From Polynucleobacter asymbioticus (GTDB lineage Bacteria; Pseudomonadota; Gammaproteobacteria; Burkholderiales; Burkholderiaceae): DNA of 64,000 bases. The stretch's first letter is position 1, and each line of letters opens with the position of its first letter. The notes below the pieces were generated by a model. It was not told the origin of the DNA, ran no database searches, and saw nothing but the letters and a program-made list of their open reading frames with translations. The position numbers and the translations under genes were made by a program. This document shows positions 40,997 through 55,200 of the stretch, in pieces. The stretch is from assembly GCF_018687575.1 (NCBI RefSeq), contig NZ_CP061297.1, forward strand, positions 562,813 to 626,812, in the 5' to 3' direction.

Positions 40997-41848
40997 ATGC
41001 AAATGAAACGCTTTCTTCCTGCTACATTCTTTGCATTAGTTAGCTTAGTCAACTTCAGCAGTCTCAATCCAGCGCTAGCCCAAACAAAATCCGAGGCCAA
41101 AGAGACTAAGCCTGATTACGAATTTGTTGCCACTGTGAATGGCGTAGCTATCACTCAGGGCTTACTCAATCTCAATATCCGCGCACTGGTCAATCAAGGT
41201 CAACGCGACACGCCTGAGTTACGCCAAGCGATCAAAGAAGATTTAATTAACAAAGAGTTAATTGCGCAAGAGGCAACCAAACAGGGGCTAGCAAAGGAAA
41301 TTGACTTCCCGGATCAAGTAACGCAGCTCAAGCAAAATTTACTGTTGCAAGCATTCTTAGAGAATCACTTTAAGAGCAATCCCATCTCTGATGCTAAGTT
41401 ACGCGAAGAATACGATCGCCAACGTAAGTTGATGGGGGATGGCAGCAATAGTGTTCAGTACCGCATCAGTCAAATTGTGGTCGCCAATGAAACTGATGCC
41501 CTAGATCTGATCCGTCGCATTCAGAAGGGTGAGCTATTTGGTAAGTTAGCTACGGAATACTCTATTGATACCAATTCAAAGGCGCAGGGCGGAGCGCTAG
41601 GATGGCTTATGGCTGGTCAAGTAATTCCTGCGGTAGCCAATGTTCTGCCTGGAATGGCCAAGGGTTCAATCACGGTAACCCCAGTCCAGACGCCTGTAGG
41701 TTGGGTCATTCTCAAGCTAGACGATAAGCGCAACTTTAAGATTCCGAGCTTTGAAGAGTCCAAACCCCAGTTAAGACAGGCCTTAGTCCAGCAATACCTG
41801 GGTGAGGTGGTTAAAGGCCTCAGAAGTAATGCCAAGATTGTCCAATGA
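40997..41848 (+). CDS. Parvulin-type (PpiC/SurA-like) periplasmic peptidyl-prolyl isomerase
   Basis: 283 residues with signal peptide ending NPALAQ. SurA-N-like chaperone part (residues about 40-130, VATVNGVAITQGLLNLNIRA), then a parvulin domain at about 140-235 (YRISQIVVANETDALDLIRR, GGALGWLMAGQVIPAVANVL, TPVGWVILKLDD). Located between the TpsB and TpsA genes. In Bordetella pertussis the parvulin Par27 interacts with filamentous haemagglutinin; by analogy this protein probably escorts the giant exoprotein across the periplasm (inference). Confidence 0.92.
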   Translation: MQMKRFLPATFFALVSLVNFSSLNPALAQTKSEAKETKPDYEFVATVNGVAITQGLLNLNIRALVNQGQRDTPELRQAIKEDLINKELIAQEATKQGLAKEIDFPDQVTQLKQNLLLQAFLENHFKSNPISDAKLREEYDRQRKLMGDGSNSVQYRISQIVVANETDALDLIRRIQKGELFGKLATEYSIDTNSKAQGGALGWLMAGQVIPAVANVLPGMAKGSITVTPVQTPVGWVILKLDDKRNFKIPSFEESKPQLRQALVQQYLGEVVKGLRSNAKIVQ

Positions 41849-42375
41849 AGCCTATTAAGAGTCTCCTGCTCATCTGCATTCTGCTGATATCCCCGTCAGT
41901 CCATGCCGAGAAGCTGCTATCTCAGAACTGGGTTGTGGACCTCAACGGTCAAGCCAATGAGGCCCATACCGCAAACGATTCCAAATCTACCTTTGGCGTC
42001 TTCTGTTCTGGTGAAAAGTGCCTTTTTTACCTCCAGCAGGGCCTTAAATGCGACCCAGGCACCAAATACTCTGTATTAATGAACAGTCAGGCCGTTTCAA
42101 CCGCTTTAAGCATGGAATGTACCCTGATTGGGGGCAACTTATTCCAGATTTTGGACCCTTTTGAGGCCGTCTTAAGGGCTACCCAAACTGGGGAAATCAT
42201 CGGTTTTGCAGTGGCCCTCCAGTCGGGTGCTTTTGCGGTAAATCGCTTCAGTTTGGTGGGGGTAAAACCCGCTATAGAAAGGGTGCTTTTAGAGGCTGCA
42301 AAAAGCAAGTTTTTAGAGCCAAAAACACCCCCAGCAAACACACCAAAATCCGCTCCAAAAGCCATTCAAATTTAA
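41845..42375 (+). CDS. Unknown exported protein of the two-partner secretion locus
   Basis: 176 residues; start overlaps the parvulin stop (ATGA). Signal peptide ends PSVHAEK. The mature part has four cysteines (FCSGEKC, LKCDPGTKY, MECTLIGG), so probably two disulfides, and a Pro/Lys-rich end. Family not recognised. Position suggests a periplasmic accessory role in the secretion system. Confidence 0.7.
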   Translation: MKPIKSLLLICILLISPSVHAEKLLSQNWVVDLNGQANEAHTANDSKSTFGVFCSGEKCLFYLQQGLKCDPGTKYSVLMNSQAVSTALSMECTLIGGNLFQILDPFEAVLRATQTGEIIGFAVALQSGAFAVNRFSLVGVKPAIERVLLEAAKSKFLEPKTPPANTPKSAPKAIQI

Positions 42376-43273
42376 TGTGATTTTGTAGTTCACGCTGCAA
42401 TCTTTTTGCTTGATGATCCACATCAAAAGATAAAACATCATCGTGAAAATAACGGCATTGCATGATGATGCAATGCATAGTTCATGTGAAAAATGAACTT
42501 GCAATACATATTTATGCGAACACTTCATGTATCACATGAAGTATGAAATCGAGAAAAAAATAGCAAATGAGAAGCAAAATCGAGATAAAAAATAGCATCC
42601 CATAAATGTAAAAACTGGAGAAGAGAAATTTAAAAATTAGGAGCAAAAGGTAGGCAAAAATCGGGTCCAAAATTAGAGTAAACCTGCACCAAAAAAGAGC
42701 GTAATTTGAAAGCTGAAAATGACAGCAAAAATAGCCAAGGAAAAAAATAAGTAACTCAAAAAGATCGTCAAATTTTTACCCAAATGAGTGTTGAAAAAAT
42801 CATCCTGAAAAATCAAAAAAGACTCAAAAATTGAGCGAAAAATATTCTAAAAATTTAGGAGGATTCGATCAGAGAAATGAGTCACTTTTTAGATCAAAAA
42901 ATACACACAATTTGCATCCGATCTGGGGTAAAAAAATATTCAAAAAACGAGTCAAACTTGCCAATTTTTAGGTCTAAAAGCGACCCGGAAAAAGAGGTCT
43001 TTTGCAGGCCCGATCATCACAATAATCCCCCACATTACACCGGGAAATAAGCTTTTAGATTTAAGGGTGCTTCTAAACCCTTGAATTTATTGAGTCAAAA
43101 TGCGCTCAAAAAACCCCTCTAGTCAGAGTGCAAAAGCGCAATTCATGTTTAGTAAACTATCAGACCCAAAGCCATATATCTAAAGGCTTGCAGGGAAAAT
43201 TCAGCAGCAAATATGTGTAGTAATTTTGAGTAAATTTTTGCTCACATGAGCAAGTATTAAAGACGTAATTTTT
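42376..43273 (+). promoter_or_regulatory. 897-bp gene-free A-tract-rich leader upstream of tpsA
   Basis: No coding frame of any length is seen. The first 170 bp contain three palindromes (separate entry). From about 42550 to 42850 the + strand is dominated by A-runs of 4-7 nt starting near 42554, 42576, 42587, 42610, 42632, 42645 and 42656, spaced close to multiples of 11 bp, which is the pattern of intrinsically bent DNA. Poly-T runs are scarce on this strand. The region should hold the tpsA promoter and its control sites; no single promoter could be chosen with confidence. Confidence 0.6.
42455..42542. repeat. Cluster of three perfect inverted repeats
   Basis: GCATTGCA / TGCAATGC with a 6-nt loop (42455-42476), AGTTCAT / ATGAACT with a 7-nt loop (42479-42499), and ACTTCATGT / ACATGAAGT with a 3-nt loop (42522-42542). 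None is followed by a T-run, so they are more like operator sites than terminators. The last two share a TTCATGT/ACATGAA-like core. Confidence 0.75.
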
Positions 43274-46200
43274 TTGAAAAATTCTGTAACAAAAATTCTC
43301 GATCAGTTTGCATTTTCGTTTGCAAAAACGAAGGGGATTTTTGTCGTCAAAAAATCACAAATCTTTGCTGGATTTTTGGTTCTTAGCCAATGCAATTTCG
43401 TAGTCGCACAGACTGCTGCAAATGCACTCCCAACTGGTGGAAATGTTGTTGCTGGAAGCGCCACAATTTCGCAGACTCAAACAGCGAATTCAGCGACGAT
43501 GAACATCAATCAAACTTCACAACGCGCAGTTGTGAATTGGGATAGTTTTAACGTTGGCAAAAATGCCCAAGTCAATTTCAATCAACCAAATGCACAAGCA
43601 GTTACTCTCAATCGCGTAACAAGCGCTAGCGCATCGATGATCGATGGTGCAGTGCGGGCAAATGGACAAGTTGTACTAGTTAATCCAAACGGTGTGACCT
43701 TTGGTAAGGGCGCCGATATCAATGCAGCTGCTGTAGTTGCCACCACCATGAACATCGCAAATAAAGATTTCATGGAGGGAAAATCGACCTATAAAGGCAA
43801 TGGAAAAGGGGCGGTCGTAAATGAGGGAAAAATCAGCGTAAATGACCCTAACGGATACATCGCTCTTTTGGCCCCAGAAATTCGTAATGAAGGCTACCTT
43901 TTGGCCCGAAAAGGACCCAATAATGGGGTGGCATTAGCGGCAGGTGAGCAAATTACCCTCGATTTCCGGGGTGACCAGCTGATTTCAGTCAATGTAGACA
44001 AGGCAACCTACGGTGCCCTGATTGAAAATAAGCGGGTTATCGAGGTTAAAGGGGGTCTGATTGTGGTGGCCGCCGGATCCGCTAACCAGCTCATGGGATC
44101 CGTTATTAAGAACACAGGTCGTATTTCAGCATCCACCATGGTGAACAACGGCGGCGTTATCGAATTAGTCGCTGCTAACGTGACTCAGGCCGGTACAGTG
44201 GCTGCAAATGGCAAGGGAACCAATTCCAAGGGTGGTCAGGTCAATATCGTTGGTGAGAACATCACCTTGGCCCAAGACTCCAAAACTACAGCTACCGGTA
44301 AAGCGGGTGGCGGCAATATTGAGATTGGTCTAGGTAGAACTCAGGCCACTAACGTAAATCAAGCGCCAGTTCAGGCTGTTGCTCAAGCTGCTGCTCCATT
44401 GGCTGCGGCAACTACTGTCGAAGAACGTCAAACTGCTATCAAGCAGGTTGCTGCTGTTGCAAGTGAATCTAAGCAATTGGCAAAAACAGTCAGCGTTGAA
44501 GCAAATGCAAAAGTAAATACATCTGCAACACAAAATGGTGATGCTGGAAACATTGCAATTTGGTCAGAAGTAAAAACCACAGTTAATGGAATTCTCAAAG
44601 CAGTAGGCGGAGCACTTGGTGGTAATGGTGGCTTTATTGAAACCAGCTCTAAAGGAAGTGTCGTTCTTGGTAAGCAATTTACTGTTGATACCAGTGCAAC
44701 AAATAAAACTTCTGGCAAGTCTGGATTGTGGTTCTTAGACCCGATTGATTTGATCATTGACTCTAGCGCTGCGAATGTCATTTCTGCTGCGCTCTCACGT
44801 AACAACGTCACCATTGAAGTGAATGGCAATGTTTGCCCAAGCCTTGGCAGCTGTACACAGAACGGTAGTGGCAGCCTGACTATTGCTAGTGGCGCAGACA
44901 TTCTGAAGCAGGGCAATACGCTGACAACATTGAAATTAAATTCTTCAGGAATCTTTAATCTCAATGCAAATATTTCTGGTGAAAATCTCAACGTCATCAT
45001 CAACAGTTCAATTGCATTCTTGAACGTGGGCACAACGATTAGTGCATCGCAAGTAACCGTACAAGCGCAAACAATTTATGCGAACGGCACGATCAATGCG
45101 TATGGTGTGAGTGGTGTATCAACACCATTAGGTGCAGCGATTCAATTGCTTGCACAAGTACTCTATGTTTCTGGAAGATTGAATGTTGCGAGCAATGTAA
45201 ATACAAGCAACAACACAAACACGAGCACAAATACAAACACAAACAGAAACACAATTACCTATAACGGTAGTGTGATTCGTGAAGAAGACTTGCCAACGTT
45301 CTTAACTGCGCAAAATAATTCAAGCAACAACGCAAACAACGCAAACAACGTAACAAATTCACTCGAAGTGGTGTATTCAAGCACTGCTGCGAACGATGCA
45401 GTAGCAGATCGCATCAATACGCAGACCAATGTCATCTATTTGAATGCAGTAAATGACATCACTCTCTATAGCATTGCAGAAATCAAGGCAAATGGCACCA
45501 CTGGTGGCTATGTCAACATCACTGCACAAGCTTTGAATGCACAAAGTGGTTCACTCATACAAGCCAACGGCAACAACGGCCCCGGTGGCGTTATCAACAT
45601 AACAACTAGTGATGTCCACCTCTCAGGAGCGATCAGTGCCAATGGCGCAAACGGTGGCTCTTTTGTGCTTTCTGCTCAAAACGCCCAAATTGATGATCAA
45701 GCAGTCATTCAAACCAATGGCTCGAACGGCCCTGGAGGCACCATATCTATTGATATTTCACAAGATATTTATTTTGTCAATAGTGGTTTATACGCAAATG
45801 GCAGCACAGACGGTGGAAGCATCCGCATCCTCAGTCGCGCAGGGAATTTAAGTCTCTTCGACTCATTAATTCAGACCAACGGCTCAAACGGCCGCGGCGG
45901 AAGCATTCAGCTTTCCGCAAACAATGGCAGCACCAGCATCTCTAGCGCCCTCGAATCTAGCGGCGCCACCCAAGGCGGCAACATTCTCATCACCGCCAAC
46001 AACATTACCCTAGAAAACAACGCAAATATCTTTGCAACAGGTAACACTGGCGGCGGAACTGTGCTCGTGGGTGGCGATTGGCAAGGCACTAACGGTGTAT
46101 ATCAAGCAACTACAGTCACGATGAACCAAGGTGCAGTGATTAATGCAAGCGCATTGATCAATGGTGATGGCGGTAAGGTGGTTCTCTGGAGTGATATCAA

Positions 46201-49200
46201 GAATCCAAATTCCATAAGCGCCATTAACGGCATTATTAGCGCAAAGGCAGGCTTGCAAGGCGGCAATGGTGGTCGAGTTGAAACATCCAGTAGTTGGTTA
46301 CAGTTGGGTGATGAAATTACGGTATCTACAAAAGCTGCAAATGGTATTGATGGTGAGTGGTTATTAGATCCTGAGCATTTATGGATTAGAGACCCAAGTT
46401 GGTCGGGTGTTAACTATTCAACCTCTGGTACTACCACCTATACAGCTTTAGCTGCAAATCGATGGGGAACAATTCTTGTCTCTGGCGCGGACACTAGAGA
46501 TAGGGGGCCTACGGTTGATGGTGTTTTCTACCAAGGGGTCAGCACAATTAGAACCGATACGATTGTTACTGCGCTGAATTCCGGTAGCGTAAGAATTGTG
46601 GCTACAGGACTAATTGACGTATGGGGTTGGCAGGGATCTGGATTAGATAATTATTATATTAATTCCACTACGGCAAATAAACTAACCCTTGAGGCTGGTA
46701 CGTCCATCTATTTTGGAGCTGGAACTGGAAATAAGGTAGTTAATCTACCAAATGGAACTCTCGAATTGCTGGCAGGCACAACTATCTCTCAAGATGTCTC
46801 GGCCATTGGTAGCGGGCTCTATGCCAAGAATCTTATCTTAGGAAAGTGCAGTTTCGTCGGTTGCACCAGCAATCCTTCGGTAAATCTGAGTGGAACTAAT
46901 AATCAGTTTGCCAACCTACAAGGCGCTAATCTGAGCTCTGTAAATCTTAAAAATAACGTCTCATTAACTGTCAATTCTTCCGGTCTTACGGTGGCAGGGC
47001 CAGTAACAATTGTTGGAACATCCATTATTGTGAACGGCAATATCACCAGTACCTTAGCGGGGTCAACAATCCTGCTGAAAACATCTGGCAGTATTGAGTT
47101 AGGAGCCTCTAAGACAATTCAATCCAATAACGGAAACATTATTTTATGGAGTGACACCGGTGCAATTGGTGGTTTAAGTGGTGGTAATGGTGGCTATATC
47201 TACCTTAATGCAGGCTCACAAATCATCTCAAATGGTGGAAAAATTGTTCTAGCGGGTGGTGCTGATCCCAATGGTGATGGAATCCCGGATGGATATGCAT
47301 GGAATGCCCTTACGGGGACTCAGGCGGGTATCACACTCGGCCCTATTGGCGGGGTGGGATCTTCAGTTAACTTGCTGAGTAGCGGTGGAGACATCATTAT
47401 GCGGGGTTATACATCTGGATCAACTACTTATCCAGGTATGACCACACAAAAAACTTTCAAGATTGATTCTGGTGCTGGGACCATTCTGATTAATGCTGGA
47501 AGTTCAAGCGGCCATGGTTTTGAGTGGGTGTACGGAATTGATGGCGCTGATTTTGTCATTACCTCAGCCAGCACAAGTTCAAATGCGATTTCTATTACTG
47601 GCTCCACTTCAAAAGCTGGTGGATATTCAGCGGGCATTATTGCCCTCAGATCTGGTAACTATCTCATTCAGTCAACCGCTACTACTGGCGGCGGTATTCA
47701 ATTTATTGCAAATAATATGACCGCAGCCGGTAATCAAATGTTCTTTACTGGTACGGGTGGTACTGGATATATTCTTTCAAAAAATGGCCCGATTGAATTT
47801 TCAGGCACTGGTGGAGGTGCCGGCTTTATAAACGGAGGAGCAATTAGACTGGGGAGTAATTCTGCGGTAACGATTAACGGCGTTACCTCTAGCGTTGCGT
47901 CGTCAACGAGTAATGTCACCATCACAACAGATTATTTCTCTTTTGGCGCTAGCTCAGCCATCAACACTGCTGGCTCATTAACCATTCAGCCTTATGGAAC
48001 TTCTTTCGGCAGCATACAAACCCTGTCAAATCTGAGCTTTTCCTCAAGCTTGAGTCAAGTAATGCTTGGTAAATCTGGTAACACCGGTGGAATTACCATC
48101 GGCAGTAGCTTTAATGCGGCTGGTACGCTCACCATTTATGGTGGCCGCGTCATTATTAATAGCAATATTTCTGTAATAGCGGCGGGTAATGTCAATGTGA
48201 CAGCCATTTACTCTAGTGCCGATATTGGTCTTTATTTGTATAGCGGAGCACTACTGGAGTCTACTGGCGGCACCATGAGTATTACTGCTGGCTCGGTAGG
48301 TTCCTATGATTTGTATACGACCAATGCAACAATCCGCTCTTATGGCAATTTAACAATTACTGCTAACGCCACGACTAATAGGGCTGTCTGGCTGGATCCG
48401 AATAGCTTGATTCGCTCCACTAATGGTGGCATCACTATCACCTCGACATCTACAAATGAGATCCCGGTCTACCTGAATACCAGCAGTCAGATTTTGGCAT
48501 CAGGTGCAATTTCAATTACAGGAACTTCTTCTACTCATGAAGGTTTGTTCATGGAGGCAAGTGCAAAGATTCAGTCTACCGGTAGCACATTAGATATTTC
48601 AGCCGTTGGTGGAATTCTATTAAGGAGTGGAACTCAGCTTTTATCAAATGGCAACTTGAATATTTATAGCAATGGAACTGCAACCAGTAGAGAGGGCATA
48701 GATGTTTATGAGGGCGGCTCTGTTGTGGTTCAATCTAGTGCAGGTAATGTCAACATTAACGCAATTGGTTATCAGGGTATTTATTTGCATAATGCCTCGA
48801 CAACGATTCGTGCTTACGGCGATTTAAACATCAATGCGCTTGCAGGCACCCAAATTGCTCTTTATGGCGAAGCCTCTGGTACCTGTGCAACTAGTCAGTG
48901 CGGATTAATTTCTGATACCGGTAATATCACTATTAATGCTATCTCTAGAGATAACAGTGCAAATAGTTTTTACGCATATTATTTACGTAACCCTGTAGTA
49001 GCTAATGGCACGGATAGTGGAAAAGGAAATATTTATATTTCTGCCACCGGTAAATATGGAGCTGTGACTTTTGATGGCGCGGCTTATGGATACATCAAAG
49101 CTCAGAGCGATATCAATTTAATTGGATACAGTGGTGCGATTGGTGCAACTTATGCTATCTACATAGGCGCGGCTGGCCCAAGCTTAACAAGCAGTGGTGG

Positions 49201-52200
49201 TGGTTTATTACGGGCTGCAACCGGTAACATCACTATTTCTGCTTTTGGATATGACAGGGCCTTATTTGGAAATAATAGCTCTGCAAATATTGTTGCATTG
49301 GCGGGCAATATAGTGGTGCAAGGTTCGACACTGCCTACCAATCCTAGCGGTACATTTACTAGTGTTAATACCGCTATTCAAACCTCATATGACAATATTT
49401 ACTCCACTATTACTGGCGCAACGAATCCTCGCACACTGCAACCAACGGGTTTTGCTACAGCAAATCCTGGTTCTGCTGCCACCGCCCATTACTGGGGAAT
49501 CACTTGGACTGGCAACTTCTTAGCAGTAAATAATCCCCATTCAGTTACCACTGGAACGGCCCCAACTTCAGGAGGAACAGTCACTATTGCCGGAAGTATT
49601 TTAAATGCCGTAACACCGACTACTGTAGATACAGGAACTGGATTTTCTATTTCCGATGGTGGCAATATTTATTCATATGGCGCTCTCAGTCTTGCGGGTT
49701 ATGCAATTGGAGGCAGAACTATTGCTGATGGCGTCAATGCCAGCACCGGGGGGAACCATGGTTTGGTAATCTGGGGTACTACCACAACGATTCGTAGCTA
49801 TTCCTCATCAGTCTCTTTGGCTGGATATGCAAATGGATACGCTACGAACGGCAACTACACTCCCAACCTTGAGTCTGCTGGCATATTGATTTATTCGGAC
49901 CACAACCTAATCAAGGGTTATACGAATGTTAGCTTGACCGGTATTGATATGAGAGGCATTGGCATCTATTTAGCTACGTATGCATCTGGATCGAATGGCA
50001 TCGTTGCCGATACTGGTTCCGTAACTATTAATAGTATTAATAACAATTCAAACTGGTACTCAACTTACTTACGCCAGTCAATTACCGCTTCAGCGGGCTC
50101 TGTAAATATTAATGCGGCTGGTCAATTTGGGCTTGCAATCGATCATTCGCAAGGCACTATTGCTGCAGCAGGCAATGTCAACATCAACACCTATACAAGT
50201 TTGTATACCTCGCTTTATATGCACACTGGTATAAGCAATACGATTCAGTCAACTGCAGGTAGCATTATTATTTCTGCAACAAATGCTGGTAGCAATACAG
50301 ACAATTACGCCATCAACGAGGGCTCTACTACTAGTATTACTGCTGATCAAAATATTATTTTCCAGGGTGCTAGCTTAGCTGCAGCTACTCCAGGAAGTCT
50401 TACAAGTGCTGCTGGAGCCGCTACACCAGTATTCGCTTCAGCAAATACTGGCTCGGTGATGACAGGACCAAGTGCGACACGTACTCTTTCATGGCTTGGT
50501 GCGATGACTGCAACGAATGGTTATATTTCTCTGAACGGTAGCTCCGTCGTAAGTGGCTTGATAACTGCAAGTGGCGCCAGCGGTGGCGTAGTCCTTAATG
50601 GGGCGGGGACATATAACATTTCAAATACCTCCAACAATATTTCTACAATCGCAGCTAGTGTTGGCACTTCAGGCGTAACCTTCGTAAACGGAAGTTCTCT
50701 AAAAATTGGAGCAGTAAATAGCATCACAGGTATTACTTCTGGTGCTTTGACTCTGACTGCAGCGGGATTGACTGGATCAGCCAATATCACTCCAAGCTCC
50801 TCAAGCACCATCACGATTAATAACTCAAGCGGTAGTCCTGAATACAGCGGTATTATTTCTGGATCTACGGCTGTTGCTAAGTCAGGTAATGGCACTCAGA
50901 TATTCTCAGGCGCTAATACATATAGCGCGGGCACCACACTCAGTGGCGGCACGCTGCAAGTAAATGATGGTGGCGCATTTGGAAGCAGCACCGTATCGGC
51001 TACTGCAACTATCAAGTTCAATCTCACAACTGATGCAACATTTGCAAATGGATTTACCTTAACCAGTAACGGCACGCTGATGAATATCGGTACAGCAGTG
51101 CCCACCTTTACTGGCGTGATTAATACTGGCGCAGTTTCTACAACACTCTTAGATGGTGGAACGGCGGGGCTTATCGTCTCAGGTAATGCCACACCAACTG
51201 CTTCTGGTGCAGGGTACTGGGTTAAAGGCAATATCACCTTCACTGGCAATGCTCTGAATACGCTGGTCATTAGAGGCGTAAGCAGTGGGGTGGCAACCAT
51301 AACATTTGCATCCTCAAACGGGGTGACTACCTTTACACCATGGTTTGTCGGTACAAGTGAATCCACAGCCCCAATGAATATCATCGTGAATTCTGGGGTG
51401 ACCGTTACCGAAGATGCTTCACAAGCTGCGGGCAGCTTGTACTTTGGAAATATTAGTGGCGCAGGAACATTTAATCTTCGCGGTGCATCTGCTACTAACT
51501 ACATTCTTGGCCAGTCAACGATTGCCACTTTGACCGCAAGCTCCAATATCGCCTTAAATGTTGGCAATAACACTACTTCTGGCTCTATTACTTCTGGAAA
51601 TATTACTGCTAGCGGCGGGATTACTTTAAATTCATCGTCAGCTTCCTATACCTACGCTGGTATTTTGAGTGGCACAACACTCACTAAGAGTGGTTCAGGT
51701 ACAGTTACCTTGACAGGTGCCAATGACTACACCGGTACAACAACAATTAGTGCGGGTACTCTCCAAATTGGTGCCAGCGGAACTATTGGCACTTTGGGTA
51801 CAGCAGCGGTCGTTAACAATGCGACTTTAGCAGTTAGCCGTTCTGATGATGTCACGATCACCAATGCCATGTCCGGGACTGGCGCATTATCAAAATTAGG
51901 TACTAATACACTCACCTTAATTGGTGCAGTGACTTATTCAGGGGCGACGGCAGTAGCAGGTAGCATTATTTTCCGTAATGCAGCCACTCCGTCAACTTCT
52001 GGCTTTACTGGTACCGGCACCGTAACTATTGAGCCATCTTCTACTAGCTTCACTGCTGCAGTATCGAAGTCATATACCTTTGCAAGCACAATTACTGGCT
52101 TTACTTTAGGTAAGGCTGGTAATGCATCGGATATGACTATTGGTGCGGCAATTAGTATTGCTGGCCCAATTTCCATCTATGGCGGAACAATTGCGATTAA

Positions 52201-55200
52201 TGGAAATCTCAATACTACGGCCGGTACTACTAGCGGCGATATCCTTCTTAAATCGTCTGGTGATATTTCAGTTGCAGCAAGTAAGTCAATTACTACTAGT
52301 GGTGGTGATGTGGTGCTCTGGGCTAATAGCGACAATCAAACAAGCAGTGGAAGTATTGCATTAAGAAGCGGCTCCTCGATTGTGACTGGCTCTCTTTCAG
52401 TAGCTGGTGGTGCCATTTGGATAGGTGGCGGTAGCGACGGCGCTACATGGAACGGATTAAGTGTTGGCAGCGGATATGGCGTACCCGGAACATCCTTTAC
52501 CTCCCCAACAGGTGGAGGCGTGACCGCAGCTGTGTATTTAGAGGGTAGCTCTATTTCCTCTTTTGGGGGCGCCGTTAAAATTACCGGGGATACTGCAGCG
52601 GGTAGTTGGGGTATTGTCACCTATGGGCAGGTTAGTGTAAATGCTGGAAGCGGCACTATTGAGTTTGACGGGCAGTCAAGAACAGAAGGAAATCGCTTAG
52701 GCATCTTATTTGGAGTGCATGATCTCTCCCTTGCTTCAACAGTAAGCATTTCATCCTCTGCTTCCGGTAATGCCATCACAATCAGGGGGGTCGGAAGAGG
52801 TACTGAAGATGCAATCGGCCTAAGTGGTACGGTGAACATCACCTCTTCTGGTGCTGGAAGTATTGAAATCAATGGTAATGCCCTGGGAACAGGTAGAAGT
52901 ATCGTTGCTGGAAACTATTACAACGGCATCTTAAATGTGTACGCTAGTTCAGGTGACATAACACTGAACGGCAACTCAAAAGCTGTGCAAGTGGCAACGC
53001 GTGTTATGGCTGGAGGAACTGCAGGTCCATCGAAAATTAATATTGGTCAGGGTGGCAGTATCACAAGTTCTACAAGTAACGTATTTATCATCGGCGACAC
53101 CATTGCACTTGCCGATGGCGGAATGGCGATTACTTCATCGGGACAAGTCTCTGTTCAGTCTTCTGGCAGCAGTTTTGCAAACCCGCTTAGCTTCCCAATA
53201 TCTAATCTCTCGCTATCATCATCGATTACTGGATTGACACTAGGCAAGGTCGGTAATACAGCGAATATTACGATCGCAGGAAACACTACCATTGCCGGAC
53301 CAATTACCATTCATGGTGGTGCAGTTACGCTAAGCAGTGGCTTAAGTACAAGCAATGCAACTACAGGCAATATTGCCATCACTACAACCGGCCTAACTGG
53401 TTCTGGTGCAGTTGCACTAGCCAATAACCGAAGTCTAACCATTACCCAATCAGGTGCATCGATTTATAGCGGTTCTATTTCTGGAGCATCAGCCACCGTA
53501 AACAAATCAGGTAATGGTACGCTTACTTTAGCTGGCAACAACAGCTATACCGGCATCACCACCATTTCTGGTGGCATCTTATCGATCAGTTCAGATGCTA
53601 ATTTGGGTGCCGTACCTGGATCGGTAACTGCAAATTCGATTACCTTGGCTGGTGGTGCATTGCAAGCCACTGCAAGCATGGCACTGAATAGTTATCGCGG
53701 CATTACGCTAACTGCTGATAGTGGTTTGGCTGCCACCTCCTCTAACGCATTGATTTATGCAGGTGTCATCACTGGTGGTTATGCATTAACTATCAATGGA
53801 TCAAGTCAGACTGGCACTGTTTCTTTGGTAGCGGCAAATACCTACACTGGTGGCACAACACTTTCTGTTGGTACTTTAGGTGCATATAACAACAGCTCTT
53901 TAGGAAGTGGGGCGTTGATATTGGCTGCAAACACTAATTTGCTAATTGGTCGCGCGGTAACTGATATCGCAAACGATATTACGCTTACTGGTAATGCTAC
54001 GGTTTCGTTTGATACTAATGTTGAATACCTCATAGTAGCGGGTGGTGGTAGTGGAGGCGTAGGACGAGGCGGTGGCGGTGGTGCCGGCGGAGTTCTTACG
54101 GGTACAGCAAGCCTGACGGATCTTTCTTACAACGTAACTGTGGGCGCTGGTGGTGCCGCAGTTATCAATGATCAAAGAGGACTTAATGGTTCGAATTCCT
54201 CCTTAGGAACGGTTGCAGTTGCAACTGGAGGTGGAGGTGGTGGTGGCTGGACTGCTTGTGGCGGCCTAAGCGGCGGATCTGGTGGTGGAGCATCGGGTTG
54301 CGGTGGATCTGGTGGCACTGGAGTAGCAGGTCAGGGGTATGCGGGAGCTGCCGTGGTTGGGGTTAATCAAACTAATGGCGGCGGCGGTGGTGGTGCTGGC
54401 GCAGCTGCAACTAACCAAAATGGTGGTATCGGTATCGAGTCATACATCACTGGCTCTTCACTTTGGGTTGGTGGCGGTGGCGGTGCAGGTTCCATAAATG
54501 GCGGCGGTACACCGGGTACAGGTGGAACAGGTGGTGGAGCCAATGGTAAGAATCAAGTTACAACTGGAAATTCTGGAACTCCAAATACTGGCGGCGGTGG
54601 TGGTGGTGTAGAGGGTTATGCTGGAACTTCTGGTGCGGGTGGTTCAGGCATCATCATCGTCCGCTATTTAGGTGCGGACGCAGGTTCTGGCGGTGCCGAA
54701 TCTGCAGGTACGGGTACAGCCGCTGGATATAGCTTGCATAGCTTTACATCTATTGTGCCCAGCGCGCTTTCCTTAAACGCTATATCCGTGAAATTATCTG
54801 GAGTGATTAGCGGTTCAAATGGATTAACTGTAAATGCTGCGCCTGGCACATTAACTCTTTCAGGTACAAATACCTATAGCGGTGGAACTACAGTTGCTGG
54901 AGGAACAGTTAAAGCTGATGCAAGTTCTGTGGGCTCAATTACTTCGGGCGCATTTGGTACAGGTACCGTCACAGTGAGCTCTGGATATACCCTAGACCTG
55001 AATGGTCGTAATGTATCGAATGCCTTAAATATTAGAGGTACCGGTATTGGCGCTAACGGAGTGCTAATTAACTCCAGTGGTAATGCAGCAACCGCAAGCG
55101 GTGCATTGACCTTAGCTGCAGCAACCACAATTGGTGGATCTGGATCTATTACTCTAGGGGGATCTATTTCAGGCGCTTATGCACTAACTAAGATCGGCTC

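Noticed and set aside
50521-51384. Pair of long minus-strand ORFs (124 and 162 codons)
   Set aside because: Antisense to beta-strand repeats of the adhesin, whose plus-strand frame was checked here and remains intact.
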